Shown here in pieces: positions 34,829 to 46,050 of a DNA stretch of 64,000 nucleotides (the first letter of the stretch is position 1; the number at the start of each line of letters is the position of its first letter). Both the position numbers and the translations under genes were made by a program. Origin of the DNA: Microdochium bolleyi (Eukaryota > Ascomycota > Sordariomycetes > Xylariales > Microdochiaceae). The notes beneath the pieces were generated by a model. It had not been told where the DNA came from and ran no database searches. It saw nothing but the letters and a program-made list of their open reading frames with translations. The stretch spans positions 794,277-858,276 of the forward strand of contig KQ964258.1 of the NCBI GenBank assembly GCA_001566295.1, given 5' to 3'.

Positions 34829-35864
34829 TCACAAGGCGAAGAAGGCGGCAAAGATGCCAAAGACAAGGGCACCGGCCGAGGCGCCCACGGAGCTGGCACC
34901 GGCGATGGGGACCGACGGAGGAGCAGTGGTGGTGGCCGGGGGCGAGACGGTACCAGGAGCGTGGGTGGGAGCCTGGATCTGGCCGTCGGAGATCTGGGTG
35001 ACGGGAGGGCCGGAAGGCTTGGGGACGACGGGTGTGGCGGGAGGAGCGGGGGGAGCCTGGACCTGACCATCGGAGATCTGCGAGACGGCAGGGCCGGACG
35101 GCTTGGGGGCCACGGGCGAAGGAGCCTGAACCTGGCCGTCAGAGATCTGGGTGACGGGAGCGCCAGTCGGGGCCTGGATCTGGCCGTCGGATATCTGGGT
35201 GATAGGCACGGGGACCTTGGTAGAGACGACCTGAGGCTGGCCGTCAGGAAGCTGAGTGACGACGGTGGTGGGCACCAAGCTGGTGCCGACAACGTTGCCA
35301 CCGCCCGTGGAGCCGGAGCCAGTGCCGCAAGGCATGATCAGGATGGAGACCTTCTCGCACTGCGGCGCCCAGTTGCGGTCGTACAGGTTGTAGAAGCTAC
35401 CAGACAGGCAGCGGTACCAGTCCTTGCTGGATCCAAGAGCCAGCGCACCCTCACCACAAACAGAGAAGCCGCTCGTGTAGATGGCGCCAGTCTGGGCAGG
35501 GCCGTCGAATTGGAACTGGTAGTTGGCGGCGATGTAACCAGTGCGGTCCTGGGCGTCCCGGAGGTTGCCGTTCTTGAGTGACACAATCAGAGCACCCGCG
35601 GTTGAGCCGCATGTTGCCTGTAGGCCTGTTAGTCTCACGGAAAAATATGGTATCAACCTTTAGGAGCATGAGGGTTGTCCATACCTGAGGATCTCTCTTG
35701 GCGTTGAGAGCCTGGCCGATAGTGATCTCAAACTTGCCATCGTAGCTGGCCTTGCAGCCAGCGGGAGGACCACCCTTGGGGGAGATGTCCTGCGTGACGC
35801 CCTGGGGCACGGCAACGGCGGCACCAATAAAGATGGCCGAGCCAACTGCGGTTGAGTATCTCAT
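34829..35864 (-). CDS. PIR-repeat cell wall protein with GPI-like tail
   Basis: Two exons, 35864-35685 and 35617-34829 (67-nt intron), give 322 residues. Residues 1-18 (MRYSTAVGSAIFIGAAVA) are a secretion signal; the start at 35864 is chosen because it opens directly into it. A Cys-containing domain follows, with the PIR-type core DAQDRTGYIAANYQFQFDGP and FYNLYDRNWAPQC. Five copies of the PIR motif Q-[IVL]-x-D-G-Q-[IVP]-Q come next (TQLPDGQPQ, then four QISDGQ[IV]Q units separated by Pro-rich spacers). In yeast PIR proteins the Gln of this motif forms an alkali-sensitive ester bond to beta-1,3-glucan. The C-terminus is Pro/Thr-rich and ends in a hydrophobic tail (SAGALVFGIFAAFFAL) that looks like a GPI-anchor signal. 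A structural wall role is inferred. In yeast Pirs the repeats come before the Cys domain; here they come after. Confidence 0.93.
34970..35263 (-). repeat. Five PIR-motif repeats within the wall-protein gene
   Basis: Coding repeats of about 33-72 nt spacing, each encoding [TS]Q[IL]xDGQ[IVP]Q. The copy nearest the folded domain is the most divergent (QLPDGQPQ). The near-identical DNA of the others points to recent duplication. Confidence 0.9.
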
Positions 35865-38800
35865 GTTGACGGTGTTTCGGAAACGAAGGTCTGTGGGAGC
35901 TGTCAAGCAGTATGTAATACGCCGAGCGAGTGGTGACGGTCGAACGAATGTGCTGTGAGACTCGAAATGTCTCTACAGGATGTCGGTGGCGGAAGGGCTA
36001 CTGACGAATTATAGGATGAAGAGATGAAGAAGGCGAAGAGAAGGGACATGGAGAGGGATGCTTCCTCTGGGGCCTACATATACTCCGGTCCCGTACCTGA
36101 GACAAGTCTAGTACAGACCGTGTGGGAGAACCAGCCACTCCATTCCAGGGAGGCTGGTTGGTGTTGTGGGGTGAGCTGCTCGTCACACGAGCCCAGACTA
36201 CACAGTATCAATGTAGAGGTTGGTGCTCCTAGCAGATCTGCCGCGCGGTGTGATCGGCAGTCGGAGTGCTCGCAAGCAGGCTGGGCACAACCAGTTGCCG
36301 TGGCAGACTACGCAAACGCACTCGTGTTCTCGCAAGCGGCATACACAGGCAGGTCAACAATATCCTCCATAGAGTATTCTTCCTCACACAGTCCAGCGAG
36401 CCAGGGCAGATCTGCCCATGTCTGCATGCCCACAGCCGTCTCATCGAAATCTCACTGTCTCACCCGCAGGGCCATCAACATGCAGAAGAACGATGGTCCC
36501 CGTGCACATCCACATGCAGGTCCTTGTATGTACAAGCATCGGCTATGGCATGCTTCGAGGCATAAACAAATTTCCTAGGGATGTACTCTCCAAAAGTGTG
36601 CGGAGGATGATCTCCGTGTGCCGAGCCATGCTTCACTGTCAAGGCATGCTTCGAGTATTCCTGATGGGATCCAGACCTGCCGAGTAGCCGCACTATCCTT
36701 CTTGGCAGCGGCCGCGTCGCTCTTTACTGACGAGTATGACGAATCTTGACGCTCCACCGAGGATTGGTTGCGTGCAGGATTTTCATGTTCGTGGTTCCGA
36801 GGGATAACCTCGCAGCTGTAGCGTCGTTGTCCAGGTGTGGGTGGTCCCGCTGTGCAGGACGCAGACAGATTTCGAGCGGTAACTCGAGCTCGGTGCCTTG
36901 CCCAGTTCCGCTTAGTCGGCTGGATCTCTTAGTTTGACCAACCTCGGGATAGATGGATAGAGTTTTGTGGTGGTTGTCAGGCCTGTTCCTAATTCTGGCA
37001 CAAAGCCCTGACGTCGCTGATCCAGAGTTTCAACCAGTCGTCCCTGGCAACGAAGGCCAGCTGTGGCTGGCCCTAGTCCTCACTACTGGGTTTGTCTGGG
37101 ATCGTGCCTGAGTTTAAAACTTGTTCCTGTTCGACAATGCGTTCTTTGTCTCTGTCTCATGGGAGAATCGTCTTGTCCGTCCCGTGTCTGGGCATTGATT
37201 GTGTATCTTCCACGCCGGCGAAGGAGGATCGCGATCCCAAATGCGGAGAACCCCGGCTCAACAATCCACTTCTCATCATGACGGCAGGGTGGAGCGGTCG
37301 CTCCGCGGTTCCGAGCTCCTGTGCTAAGCTTTTGGCCCTGGCTTGACCTCTCCTCGGCGGCTGGGCACCCCGTCTCTGCCATGGGTCGAGCCATTTTCGG
37401 CCACTAGAGCCGTTGGCGATTGGCTGGGCATCGTGGAAACCGGCGGCTAAGAAACGACATCCATGGATGCGATTTTCGAAACTCTAACGGAGCCGGCTTC
37501 GGGCTAGCGACGCAGCTCGCTTGACGCGTCACCTGTTGCAAGGTTTGAACGCTCCCGGACGACAGCTCGAATGGACCCCGTCTCGTATTCCTTGCTCGGT
37601 GGGAAAGGGTTCGTCATGGTCGGGATGGACTGGGGCTGCGTCAAGCCTGAGCTTGAGCGGGTTATCGCGGCGGTCTCCCCGCAGCCGGCGTCGGCGGCCT
37701 CGCTCGCAGAAGCGAGAGGCAGCCTCGACGTCATGATCAGTACCTCGGGCTGGTTGCCCAGCAGCGGCTTGTGAGAAGACAAGCACAAAGAGGAGAGAAA
37801 AGAGAGTACAGCATGTACGAGGCGAGCCGCTGAGACTCGACGAAACGGGAGGGTGTCTCACTGGGGTCGCCGGCAATAACACCGAGGAGGGCAATCTTGC
37901 TGCATTGCTGTGCTGCGATGGAGGAATGTGCTCGGCGTTGGGGTCGCATGGGCAATCTGCAGTCGTGCTCCAATTCTGAGGATGAGCGATCGGCCTCGTG
38001 CCCGCAGCCAGTCGGAGGCTGCATGGGCGGCGGATGCCCGTCTGCACCTTCCAACCCTTGGGAAGGGTTCCTGCTCCTGCAGGTATGCCACATCAGCCTG
38101 AAAAGGGCGATCCAGGGCTCTGCTCGCCTGCAAGCAGAACCTCGTATCACAAACACTTGTTGAACCATCACTCATTCATTGTGAGATCATCTTGCACGAT
38201 GCTGCGGGAGCGCTCCTCTGTTTCGCCATCTTGACCACTCACACTAATCCACAACCATCAACAAGCACTTGTTGGATCCAGAACGGCGCCACAGAAGCTT
38301 CTCGATACTATTTTTGCCTGCGCGAGCGGCCACCAACACCGGTCAATGACAGAAGCCAAGCCAGGCCAGCGATGCCACTAGATTGCTGCACGGTGCGAAC
38401 CTTTGGCGTAGCCCATATCTGGTATTCCCTCAGAGACAGGCTGATCTCGCTCTCGCTCCTGTCGGACAGACACACGCCACACGCACACACACACACACAC
38501 GCCACAGACTCAAGCCGTAGAGTGGGACAATGCAACAATGGACTTCTTTCTGCCCTCCCTGCCGCCCCTTGCTGCACCTGTGCCTGCCTGCCCCTGCTTT
38601 TCAAATTGAGACAGTGTGTGCGGGGACGGAGAGACACAAACACCAACCTGCCCACACTCCCCAAGTAGGTCTTGCGGGCCAACATGTCGCCCTTCCCGAA
38701 GTGGCCGAATAATCTGTCGTCTCCCGACCTTCCGCAAAACGGACATTCCAAGCATGGCTGTGCGGCCTAGTTAACAGCCAAGGGGCCCGGGAGGAAGCAT

Positions 38801-39419
38801 GTTTACCTTTCGATGCGTCGAGCACCGAATAGGCCAGCTGTGATAGCTATCCATGCATAGCAGCATCGAGGGGTGCTACTGTTGTCTTTCTTGAGCTCAG
38901 GTGCTGTCTGCCCACCTGGCGTCTGCAAGACTCCTGAAGTATCGGACCCATTTTCGAAAAAATAAATACAATACAAGTCCACATCGAGAGACGACCCGTC
39001 TCCGCTGGGACCGTGGGCACACACTAAGCGGGTGAACTGCCGCCGCGGCAAGGATCCGGTTCCTCCTTGCATGCGGCGGTCCGACTCGTAGTGGGGTCGC
39101 CAAACTCCAAGCTGAAGCCGTCACAGACATCATGAAGCAACGGCCGAATGTGTAAGTTGAAATGTAACGGTATGTATTGTTCTGGTGATGTGACTTATGT
39201 GAAGGAAACAACGTCTGTTCTGGTACGAACATAGTCTCGATGTTCTATGTGTAGGGAAAGGGGGAATCTATGCAATCGCTAAACCAACCAACCAATCAAT
39301 CCATCCATTTTTCCCAGCCTGTGTATGCCTTTTCTTCCCGCCGTTTTTTGACATTCTTGTGTTCACGTAAATTCGTTCATCCGCATGCTTCGTGCTTGAC
39401 CGTCGCTCCGACTCGCCTC
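35865..39419. other. 3.6-kb intergenic region
   Basis: The first several hundred bases should be the promoter of the PIR gene. Frames of 172-184 codons at 36024-36578 (plus) and 37529-38047 (minus) show no domain or convincing splice pattern. A CA microsatellite lies near 38481-38501. The right end is the 3' flank of the importin gene. No gene is supported. Confidence 0.5.
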
Positions 39420-42400
39420 TCACTTGGAGAGGTGGCTGAGGAGCTCCTGCACGAGAGCACGGGTGGCCTCGTCCTCGAGCTGCTCCTCAGGTGGGCTGAG
39501 CACCTGCCGCAGGATGGGGATGAGCTTGGGGGTGAGCTGCTGCACAGTGGGCTCGGACATGGCGTCTGCAAAGCGCTCATTGTTAGCAATTGTCTGAGAG
39601 TCACGAGTGAGTCATCACAATGGACTTACAAAGCTTGTGGATGCACTGGTAGACAGGCTTGTTCTCCTCGTAGTCCTCCTTGAGCGGGAGCAGGTCAACG
39701 AGCGGGGGCAGCACGTTGGCGATGGGCATCTTGTCCGGGTGAGCCATGATCATGCGGCACACGCAGCCGGCCGCGTTGTCCTGGAGGCGCGCGTCCTTGA
39801 TCTGCAACAGGGGCTCGAGCTTGGACAGGATGTTGGGGAGCTCGGGCAGGTACGTCTTCTCGTCCTGGGAGTGGAAGACGAGCTGGCCGGTCGCATAGGC
39901 TGCGTTGGACTTGGTCTCCTTGTCCTCATCCGACAGGCGGTGGAGCAAGGGGCGGAGGAGGGTAGCTGTGTACGGGGAGCACGCGCCGCCCATGTAGTTG
40001 ACGCACTCGGCGACGACACCGACGGCGGTCGACCGCTCGAGAGACTCCTGCGAGCTGACGAACTTCATGATGGGCTTCTCGAAGACCTTCCAGATCTCGG
40101 CGAACTGGGCGCCCAGGGCGGCGGCAAGGCCGATGACGACATCAAGCGCCGTGTCGACGGTGAGCCAGTCCCATTCGGAGCTGCCTTGCGCGTCGGCCTG
40201 CTGCTCCTCGTCCTCGTCGCCAAGGTCCTGCTGGCACGGGTGCGAGCGCGTGATGATGGTGCCCAGCACCGTGATGACCTGCTGCATGAAGTCCTTCTGG
40301 CCGAGGATCGAGGGTCCGCAGGCCTTGAGGGTGAATGCGACACTGCGGTTGATTTCGGTGACGACGTCCCTGTTTTGACTGTTAGTGTTTCTGTGATCAA
40401 GATTGGTAATCGCAAGACAGGAAACAGTGCAATAAGGAAGAATCCATCAGATATGATTTTGATTTACGAGTTCTCAGCAACCGCGGTGAAGCGTCTGAGT
40501 GAGCTGGGTATAACGCAAAGTGGTCATCACTTGGAAGGGGCTGGATGAGGTGAACATAGGAATCCGTTAGTACATACCGATCAGACTCGTCCTGCCAGAT
40601 CTGGAGAGTGGCAGTCGAGACAATCTCGCCAAGCTTGGCGATGTTGCCGTTCAGAGGGGTCTGCAGGGGCAGGCCAGGCTGCCACTTGGTGCCAGACTCG
40701 GCCTCCATGACCTCGCACACGCAGGCGTAAGTGCGCCACAGCGTGCCGATGGCCGTCTTGCGGCAGCCCTCGTAGGTGTGCTCGGCGAAGGGGGTGACGA
40801 GCTCGATGGCCTTCTCGATATAAGGCGCACTCTTCTCCTTGGCCGAGTAGATGACCTCGCCGAGAACCTCGAGCGCGATCTCCTTCTCGAAGGCGGCAGC
40901 AGAGACACCGACAAGGTCATCCCAGTCGTCCTCGTCATCAGAATCGTCCATGGCATCCTCCTCCTCGTCATCGTTGGCCTTGATCTTGATCTTCTTGCCG
41001 GCGAGAATGACCTCCTCGTCAACGAGACCCTGCAGGTCCTCGGCAAGGTCAAGCTCGACGTCCTGCTCCTCTAGCTCGAGGCTCTCGAAGAGACCCTGGA
41101 AGATACCGGCCAGGGAGTCACCGAGATCGCCGTCGTAGACGCGCGCGAGCTGGGACCAGAGGATGAAAGTGGTCTCGCGGAGGTGCGAGTTATCCAAGTG
41201 GAGAGCCTTCTCGCTGGTCTGCAACAGAGGCATGACGTACGGGCTGAAGTCCTTGGCGCCAACACCACCGGCGATGCGGCCCATGGAGTTGCAGACTGCC
41301 GAGCGGAGGGCGAGCTCGTCCTCGCCATTCTCGAGGGTGACCCAGGCGGACATAGCCTCCATGGTCTGCTTCAGGAAGGGGATAAAGGCAGTCTTAATCG
41401 AGGCAGCAATGGCACCAAGAGCACCAGCAGCGGCAGCCTTGACCTTGACGTCAGGGTGTCCGAGGAAGCCACCGATGCGGGTGATCATGCTCTCGCCGTA
41501 CTTTTGCATGACATCATCGCCGAAGCCCTCGGCCATTGAGTCAATGACACCACAGACAGAGCGGATGATCTCGGCATTCTTCTCGTCAGCAGGATCGCTG
41601 TTGGCGTGCTCGAGATTGTTGACCAGAGCAGTCATAATGTCGTCGTGGTGAGCAGTCATGCTGTCCGCGAGATCCTCGCCGAGTCGCATGAGGCCAAGAA
41701 GAGCAGAGTAGCGGACACTGCGCTCGGAGTCCTGGAGCAGAGCGAGGACAGCGGGCATAAGACCAGAGATCTGAGTAGACATGAACTCGGGAGCACCCTC
41801 GGCAGAGTTACCAAGGGCCAAGATGCAAGCCTTACGCTGGCCGGGGTTCTGTGAGCTGGCGTACTTGGGGAACTCCTCGAGAAGAGGGACAATGACCTGG
41901 CGGGGCGGCAGATCGCTCGAGAGCTGGTCGATGAGGGCCAGAGCGGTGCGGGCTGGTGTGGTGGCATCGTCCTCATCATCGTCATCGTCGACCTCGGAAA
42001 GAATCTGCAAGCTCTTGCGCATGAGCTCGGCGCCCAGGTCGGGGATGGCCTGGATCTTCATGCGACGGTAGCGAACGCACTGAGCGAGGAAGGCCAGAGC
42101 CTGGTTCCTGACGTCCTCGTCGGCCTGGGTGTTGCTAGCCAGCTCCATCATGAAGAAGACGAGGTCCTTGAAGTACTTGTTGATAAGGGCTGACTCGTAG
42201 GCGAGGAAGGACTGGAAGACCTCGAAAGACTGCTGGATTCTGTCCGAATCGCCACTCTCAACGGCATCCTTGAGGACGTCGACCATGGCAGGGATGAATT
42301 CCTGCACGGCATTGAGCGAGGTCTCGTCCTCATCCACGTCGATCAACATAAGCAGAGCGCTGATGGAGAGCATGGTGTTGATCCGGACATCGCGGCTCTC

Positions 42401-43022
42401 GGGGTCGCGGATGGTCTTCGCGAAGAGCTCGAACAGCCTCTGGAGGTGATCCTCGAAGTAAGGAGGGTTGGCCTCGAGAAGACTGAAGATGACATATGAG
42501 CCAACCTCGCGCTGACCGACGGTGTCAGATGTGGCGAGCTGGTAGATGGCGGGGAGGAGGTCGGCCCATTCGTTCTGCTCAAAATCGAGGGTGGCGATGG
42601 CGGCAATAACGCGGGACTGGCCGTGGCGGCACTTGGAGTCCTGCTCGCGGACGACAGCCTGGAGGAGCTCGTTGCGGACGGCGGGCTTCTGGCCAGCCTC
42701 GATCTTCTCCCAGTGCTTGGGGACAAGTCTCAGAGCCTGGACCGCCGCAAGCATGCGGATGGTCGGCTCGGGGCTCGACACGATGACATGGAGAAGACCG
42801 ATGAGGGCCTCGGGGTGAGGGTAGAAATCCTTCCGGAGCTCAGCAGTGGCAGCCTTGACCCGGTTGGTGTCAGCTAGTGATTGAAGCTACAGGTCAGCAG
42901 AGGAGCGCAAGAAAGTAGAGGTGCCGCGAGCTTGGAGAGCTTGGGATCGGTGGTGTCGTGACAGTGTCCAACTTACGAATCTGGGTGCTCTTGAGGAGCT
43001 CGACAAGCTTTTGTTGATCCAT
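39420..43022 (-). CDS. KAP123: Importin subunit beta-4 (Kap123-type karyopherin)
   Basis: Nuclear import receptor built of HEAT repeats. In yeast Kap123 carries ribosomal proteins and histones through the nuclear pore. Four exons on the minus strand (43022-42977, 42873-40578, 40369-39630, 39565-39420) give 1075 residues. Introns are 103, 208 and 64 nt. The N-terminus joins as LLKSTQIPDTNRVKAATAEL, the family's start. Further family segments are HGQSRVIAAIATLDFEQNEW, the acidic loop DDEEEDAMDDSDDEDDWDD and VVAECVNYMGGACSPY, then LTPKLIPILRQVLSPPEEQL near the end. Kap123 proteins are about 1,100 residues, so this copy is full length. The first intron skips a TAG 13 nt upstream of the acceptor used. 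Divergent to the dehydrogenase gene at 44303. Confidence 0.95.
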
Positions 43023-44302
43023 GGCGACCTGTGGATGTTGTTCAAGGCTTCTGGAAAACCCCGAAGTCTCAAGACGCTGGTCGGAAGGAAGAAGGGACAA
43101 GAGCAAGGCGGATCGACCGCTCCTATTGTTTTCTTAATATTTTTTTTGCTCCAGGGCCGAGCTTCTGGAAACCACCCCGCGACAGGGTCCTTGGCGGGGC
43201 TCTGGGAAAAATGCTGCTGCCCAAATCTCTTTTTTTTCTTTGGCTCGGGCGGCCGCTGTCATCATGGTGGGGTCAAGGTCCCCGCTGGTCCCCTGCTGCT
43301 GGCTGCGATAAGATAAGAGGTCAACCCACATGAACATCCATGCCTCCTCACTCTTGCCCACCAGAGAGCATTCCACCCGTGAATCCTGACAATGCCATGT
43401 GAAGATGATCTGCACCACATCAACAGACGGGCGGGCATTTTATGCCGCCCAAGTGTTGACGTTCAAAGACCTTCGTTGTGTATGTGAGTCCTGGCAGTTG
43501 TCGATGAGAACCGTTGTCAAAGGAGGTCCAACAACGTGAACGTGGAAAGGCCAGAGCATGATTCGATTCGGAACGTGAAATAATCAGGGAGGTGCTAACC
43601 ATGGACGAATAGAGCTTGCTTCAGCGCACCAAGTTCGACTGAATATATCCTGCAATTGGAGCTGTGAAGCATCTATGGATGGCGGGCTGCCTCGGGTCCG
43701 AGGACCTGCATGGATGTTGGCGGTGCCTGCAGCTCAGGCTGTCTCAAACAGGCCAGACTTCCAAGCTTGGAAGGCTGGAGCGCGCCTGGGCTTGTCAACC
43801 GCCATGCCATCACTCCATGAATCATCGTTCCGCCTCGATTTCAAAGCCGCGTCTTGTCCGGATCGCGAGCACAACCGCATGCTTGCGTGCTTCCATAAGC
43901 AAGGTCCCGACTAGACGAGCTCTGCCGCCCCTTGCCTCGGACAACCTTGGAATGATGGAGCTGTGTCCAGACGAACACCCCAGGATGCACAGGCAACGGT
44001 CCCCCGCTCGTCCGCCGCGGCCCAGGCCGACACCAGGGGTCTCTCGCCCACGCGAGACACTCTTTGTGGTTGCAGGGGAGTCGTGGTTGCCCATCCTGCT
44101 GCCGCAGTCATAACCTTAAGCTTGTCCCAATGCCCGCTTGATTCAGATACATATCGAGGTGGACAAGGTGCCCATCAAGGTCGTCTACATCTCTCCAGTT
44201 CCCTCCATCTCAGAACCAATCGGGCATTCCATCAGTGTTCGAAACCTTCTCAGCGACTGACGGCCCGTCCCGTGTTGGTATCACAGCAAACACTTTTTCA
44301 AG
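43023..44302. promoter_or_regulatory. Divergent intergenic region between Kap123 and the dehydrogenase
   Basis: Both neighbours start here and transcribe outwards, so their promoters share this 1.3 kb. T runs at 43140-43147 and 43228-43240, within 220 nt of the importin start, look like the poly(dA:dT) tracts of constitutive fungal promoters. No gene with a recognisable domain is present. Confidence 0.55.
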
Positions 44303-45644
44303 ATGGGTGCGGTTTCGCGATCGCGGAATGGTTCCGGCCAACTACAGGCAGCATCCACGGCCGAGACAAGCTACCTCGCCTTCTTCAAACGCCAGTTTGT
44401 CCAGCCCGTGCCTCTCCCAGTCGACCTCAACCTTGTCGGCAAGGCGGCGATCGTCACTGGCGCCAACGCCGGCTTGGGCTTCGAGTCCTCGAGGCAGCTG
44501 CTCCAGGCCGGCCTCTCGCGCCTGATCCTCGCCGTGCGGTCTCAGACCCGAGGCGATGCCGCGGCGGAGAAGCTGCGCAGGGAATACCCAGGCGCTGAAG
44601 TGCTCGTATGGATCCTGGACATGGACTCGTATGAGTCTATCCAGGCGTTCGCGGCTCGGTGCGCGGCCGAGCTGGATGACCACCAGAGAGCCATCGACAT
44701 TGTCATTCTCAACGCGGGGATCCAGCGCAACGCCTACGAGGCGGCACCCGCCACCGAGCACGAGTTGGTGCTGCAGGTGAACTACCTGTCCACGATGCTC
44801 CTGGCAATCCTGCTTCTACCCATCATGAAGCAAGGCCGTCGCCAGCGCCGCGGACGCAGCAGCATCAACAACAGCACAGAAACACCATCGTCGCCGCCCC
44901 CGGTCCTCACCGTCGTGACCTCGGACACGGCATACGTCGCGCCAGCTCTCGACGCCTCGGCCAAGTCCATCATCGCACAGCTCAACAGCCCCGACAGCAG
45001 GAAGAACTACAGCTCGTTCTTCCAGTACGCCCAGTCCAAGGTGCTGCAGCAGAGCTTCGTCCCGCGGCTCGCGGCGTGCGTCGACCCGGACGACGTGGTG
45101 CTCAACCTCGTCAACCCGGGCCTGTGCCGCGACACGGCCTTCAGCGACGGCGTCATGTCCGGGCTCGCCCTCCGCGCGTACCACCTGTTCATGGCCGCCG
45201 TCGCGCGAACGGTCGAGGTCGGCGCGACGACGTACGTCGACGCCGTGGCCGTCAAGGGCAAGGAGAGCCACGGGTCGCTGATCAGCGACTGGCGGGTCAA
45301 GCCGTGAGTAAACTTTATGCCCGTCCAATTTCTGCGACACTGTACCCTTGGAATCCAGTCCTTTTTCAATTATCACCACCAATCCAACTTCACAGGTGTC
45401 CAGCCGGTTATCTATCCTTGTCTTTTTCGAAAAATTGATTGTCGAGATTATGACACTCTTTTGCCCCTAATAAAAGCACATTGTTCCCCAAACAGCTAAC
45501 ATGCATATCATAAACTCCAGGTTCCCCCCGTCGCTCTACGGCGAGACGGGGCAGAAGATCCAGGACACGCTATGGGAGGAGACGCTGGACGAGTTCGAGT
45601 TCGCTGGGGCCCGCGAGATTGTCGCGCGTCTTGGGAGGGACTGA
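44303..45644 (+). CDS. Short-chain dehydrogenase/reductase
   Basis: NAD(P)-dependent oxidoreductase with a Rossmann fold. Two exons, 44303-45303 and 45521-45644, give 374 residues. The 217-nt intron is the longest in this window and visibly AT-rich. Motifs seen: the dinucleotide-binding TGANAGLG near residues 53-60, ILDMDS after the third strand, the NAG motif in IVILNAGIQ, the catalytic-Ser segment VVTSDTAYV, and the active site Tyr-x-x-x-Lys in YAQSK. The LVNPGLCRD turn follows. An extra Arg/Ser/Asn/Pro-rich loop (about 24 residues) sits before the Ser strand. The family is broad (WW-domain oxidoreductase or retinol-dehydrogenase-like in many fungal annotations), and the substrate cannot be assigned. 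No biosynthetic cluster surrounds it. Confidence 0.95.
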
Positions 45645-46050
45645 AGTAGTGGGATAGGTGTTGGGACTGTACTCGATGTCTATAGGCAAGCCGAGCATGC
45701 TGAAACCATTAATGTTGTCCAGCCTGGTCAGTACATGTGATCGCCGCGGTGGTGAGACTAGCAGCCATGGTTGAATCTGCTCAAATTATCAAATTGCTAA
45801 AGTATGAAAAGAAAGTCCCTGATGACCCGAAAACAACGAAATATTTGTGCATAGCCCTTTCCTGGCGGGCGTCTCCGCACGCTGTAGTGATTTTTGTTTC
45901 CCGTTCTGATGCCGCTAAATCTTTGAAATTCCTACAAATGCCCGATCAAACTACAATGTGGGCCCGGTCTGTCTGCTCCAGTATAGGTCTTCCGAGTGTC
46001 CAGGTGAATACCATATTTTGTACATGACACAAAAACCTGTCACGTCTCTT
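45645..46050. other. Convergent 3' region between the dehydrogenase and bestrophin genes
   Basis: A 406-nt stretch between two stop codons, AT-richer than its flanks, as expected for two 3' UTRs. It holds no supportable ORF. Confidence 0.6.

Noticed and set aside
36024..36578. 184-codon plus-strand frame
   Set aside because: It sits in the expected promoter of the PIR gene, has no domain, and no conserved start or intron pattern.
37504..38047. Overlapping minus-strand frames of 94 and 172 codons
   Set aside because: No splice combination gave a recognisable protein; composition looks random.
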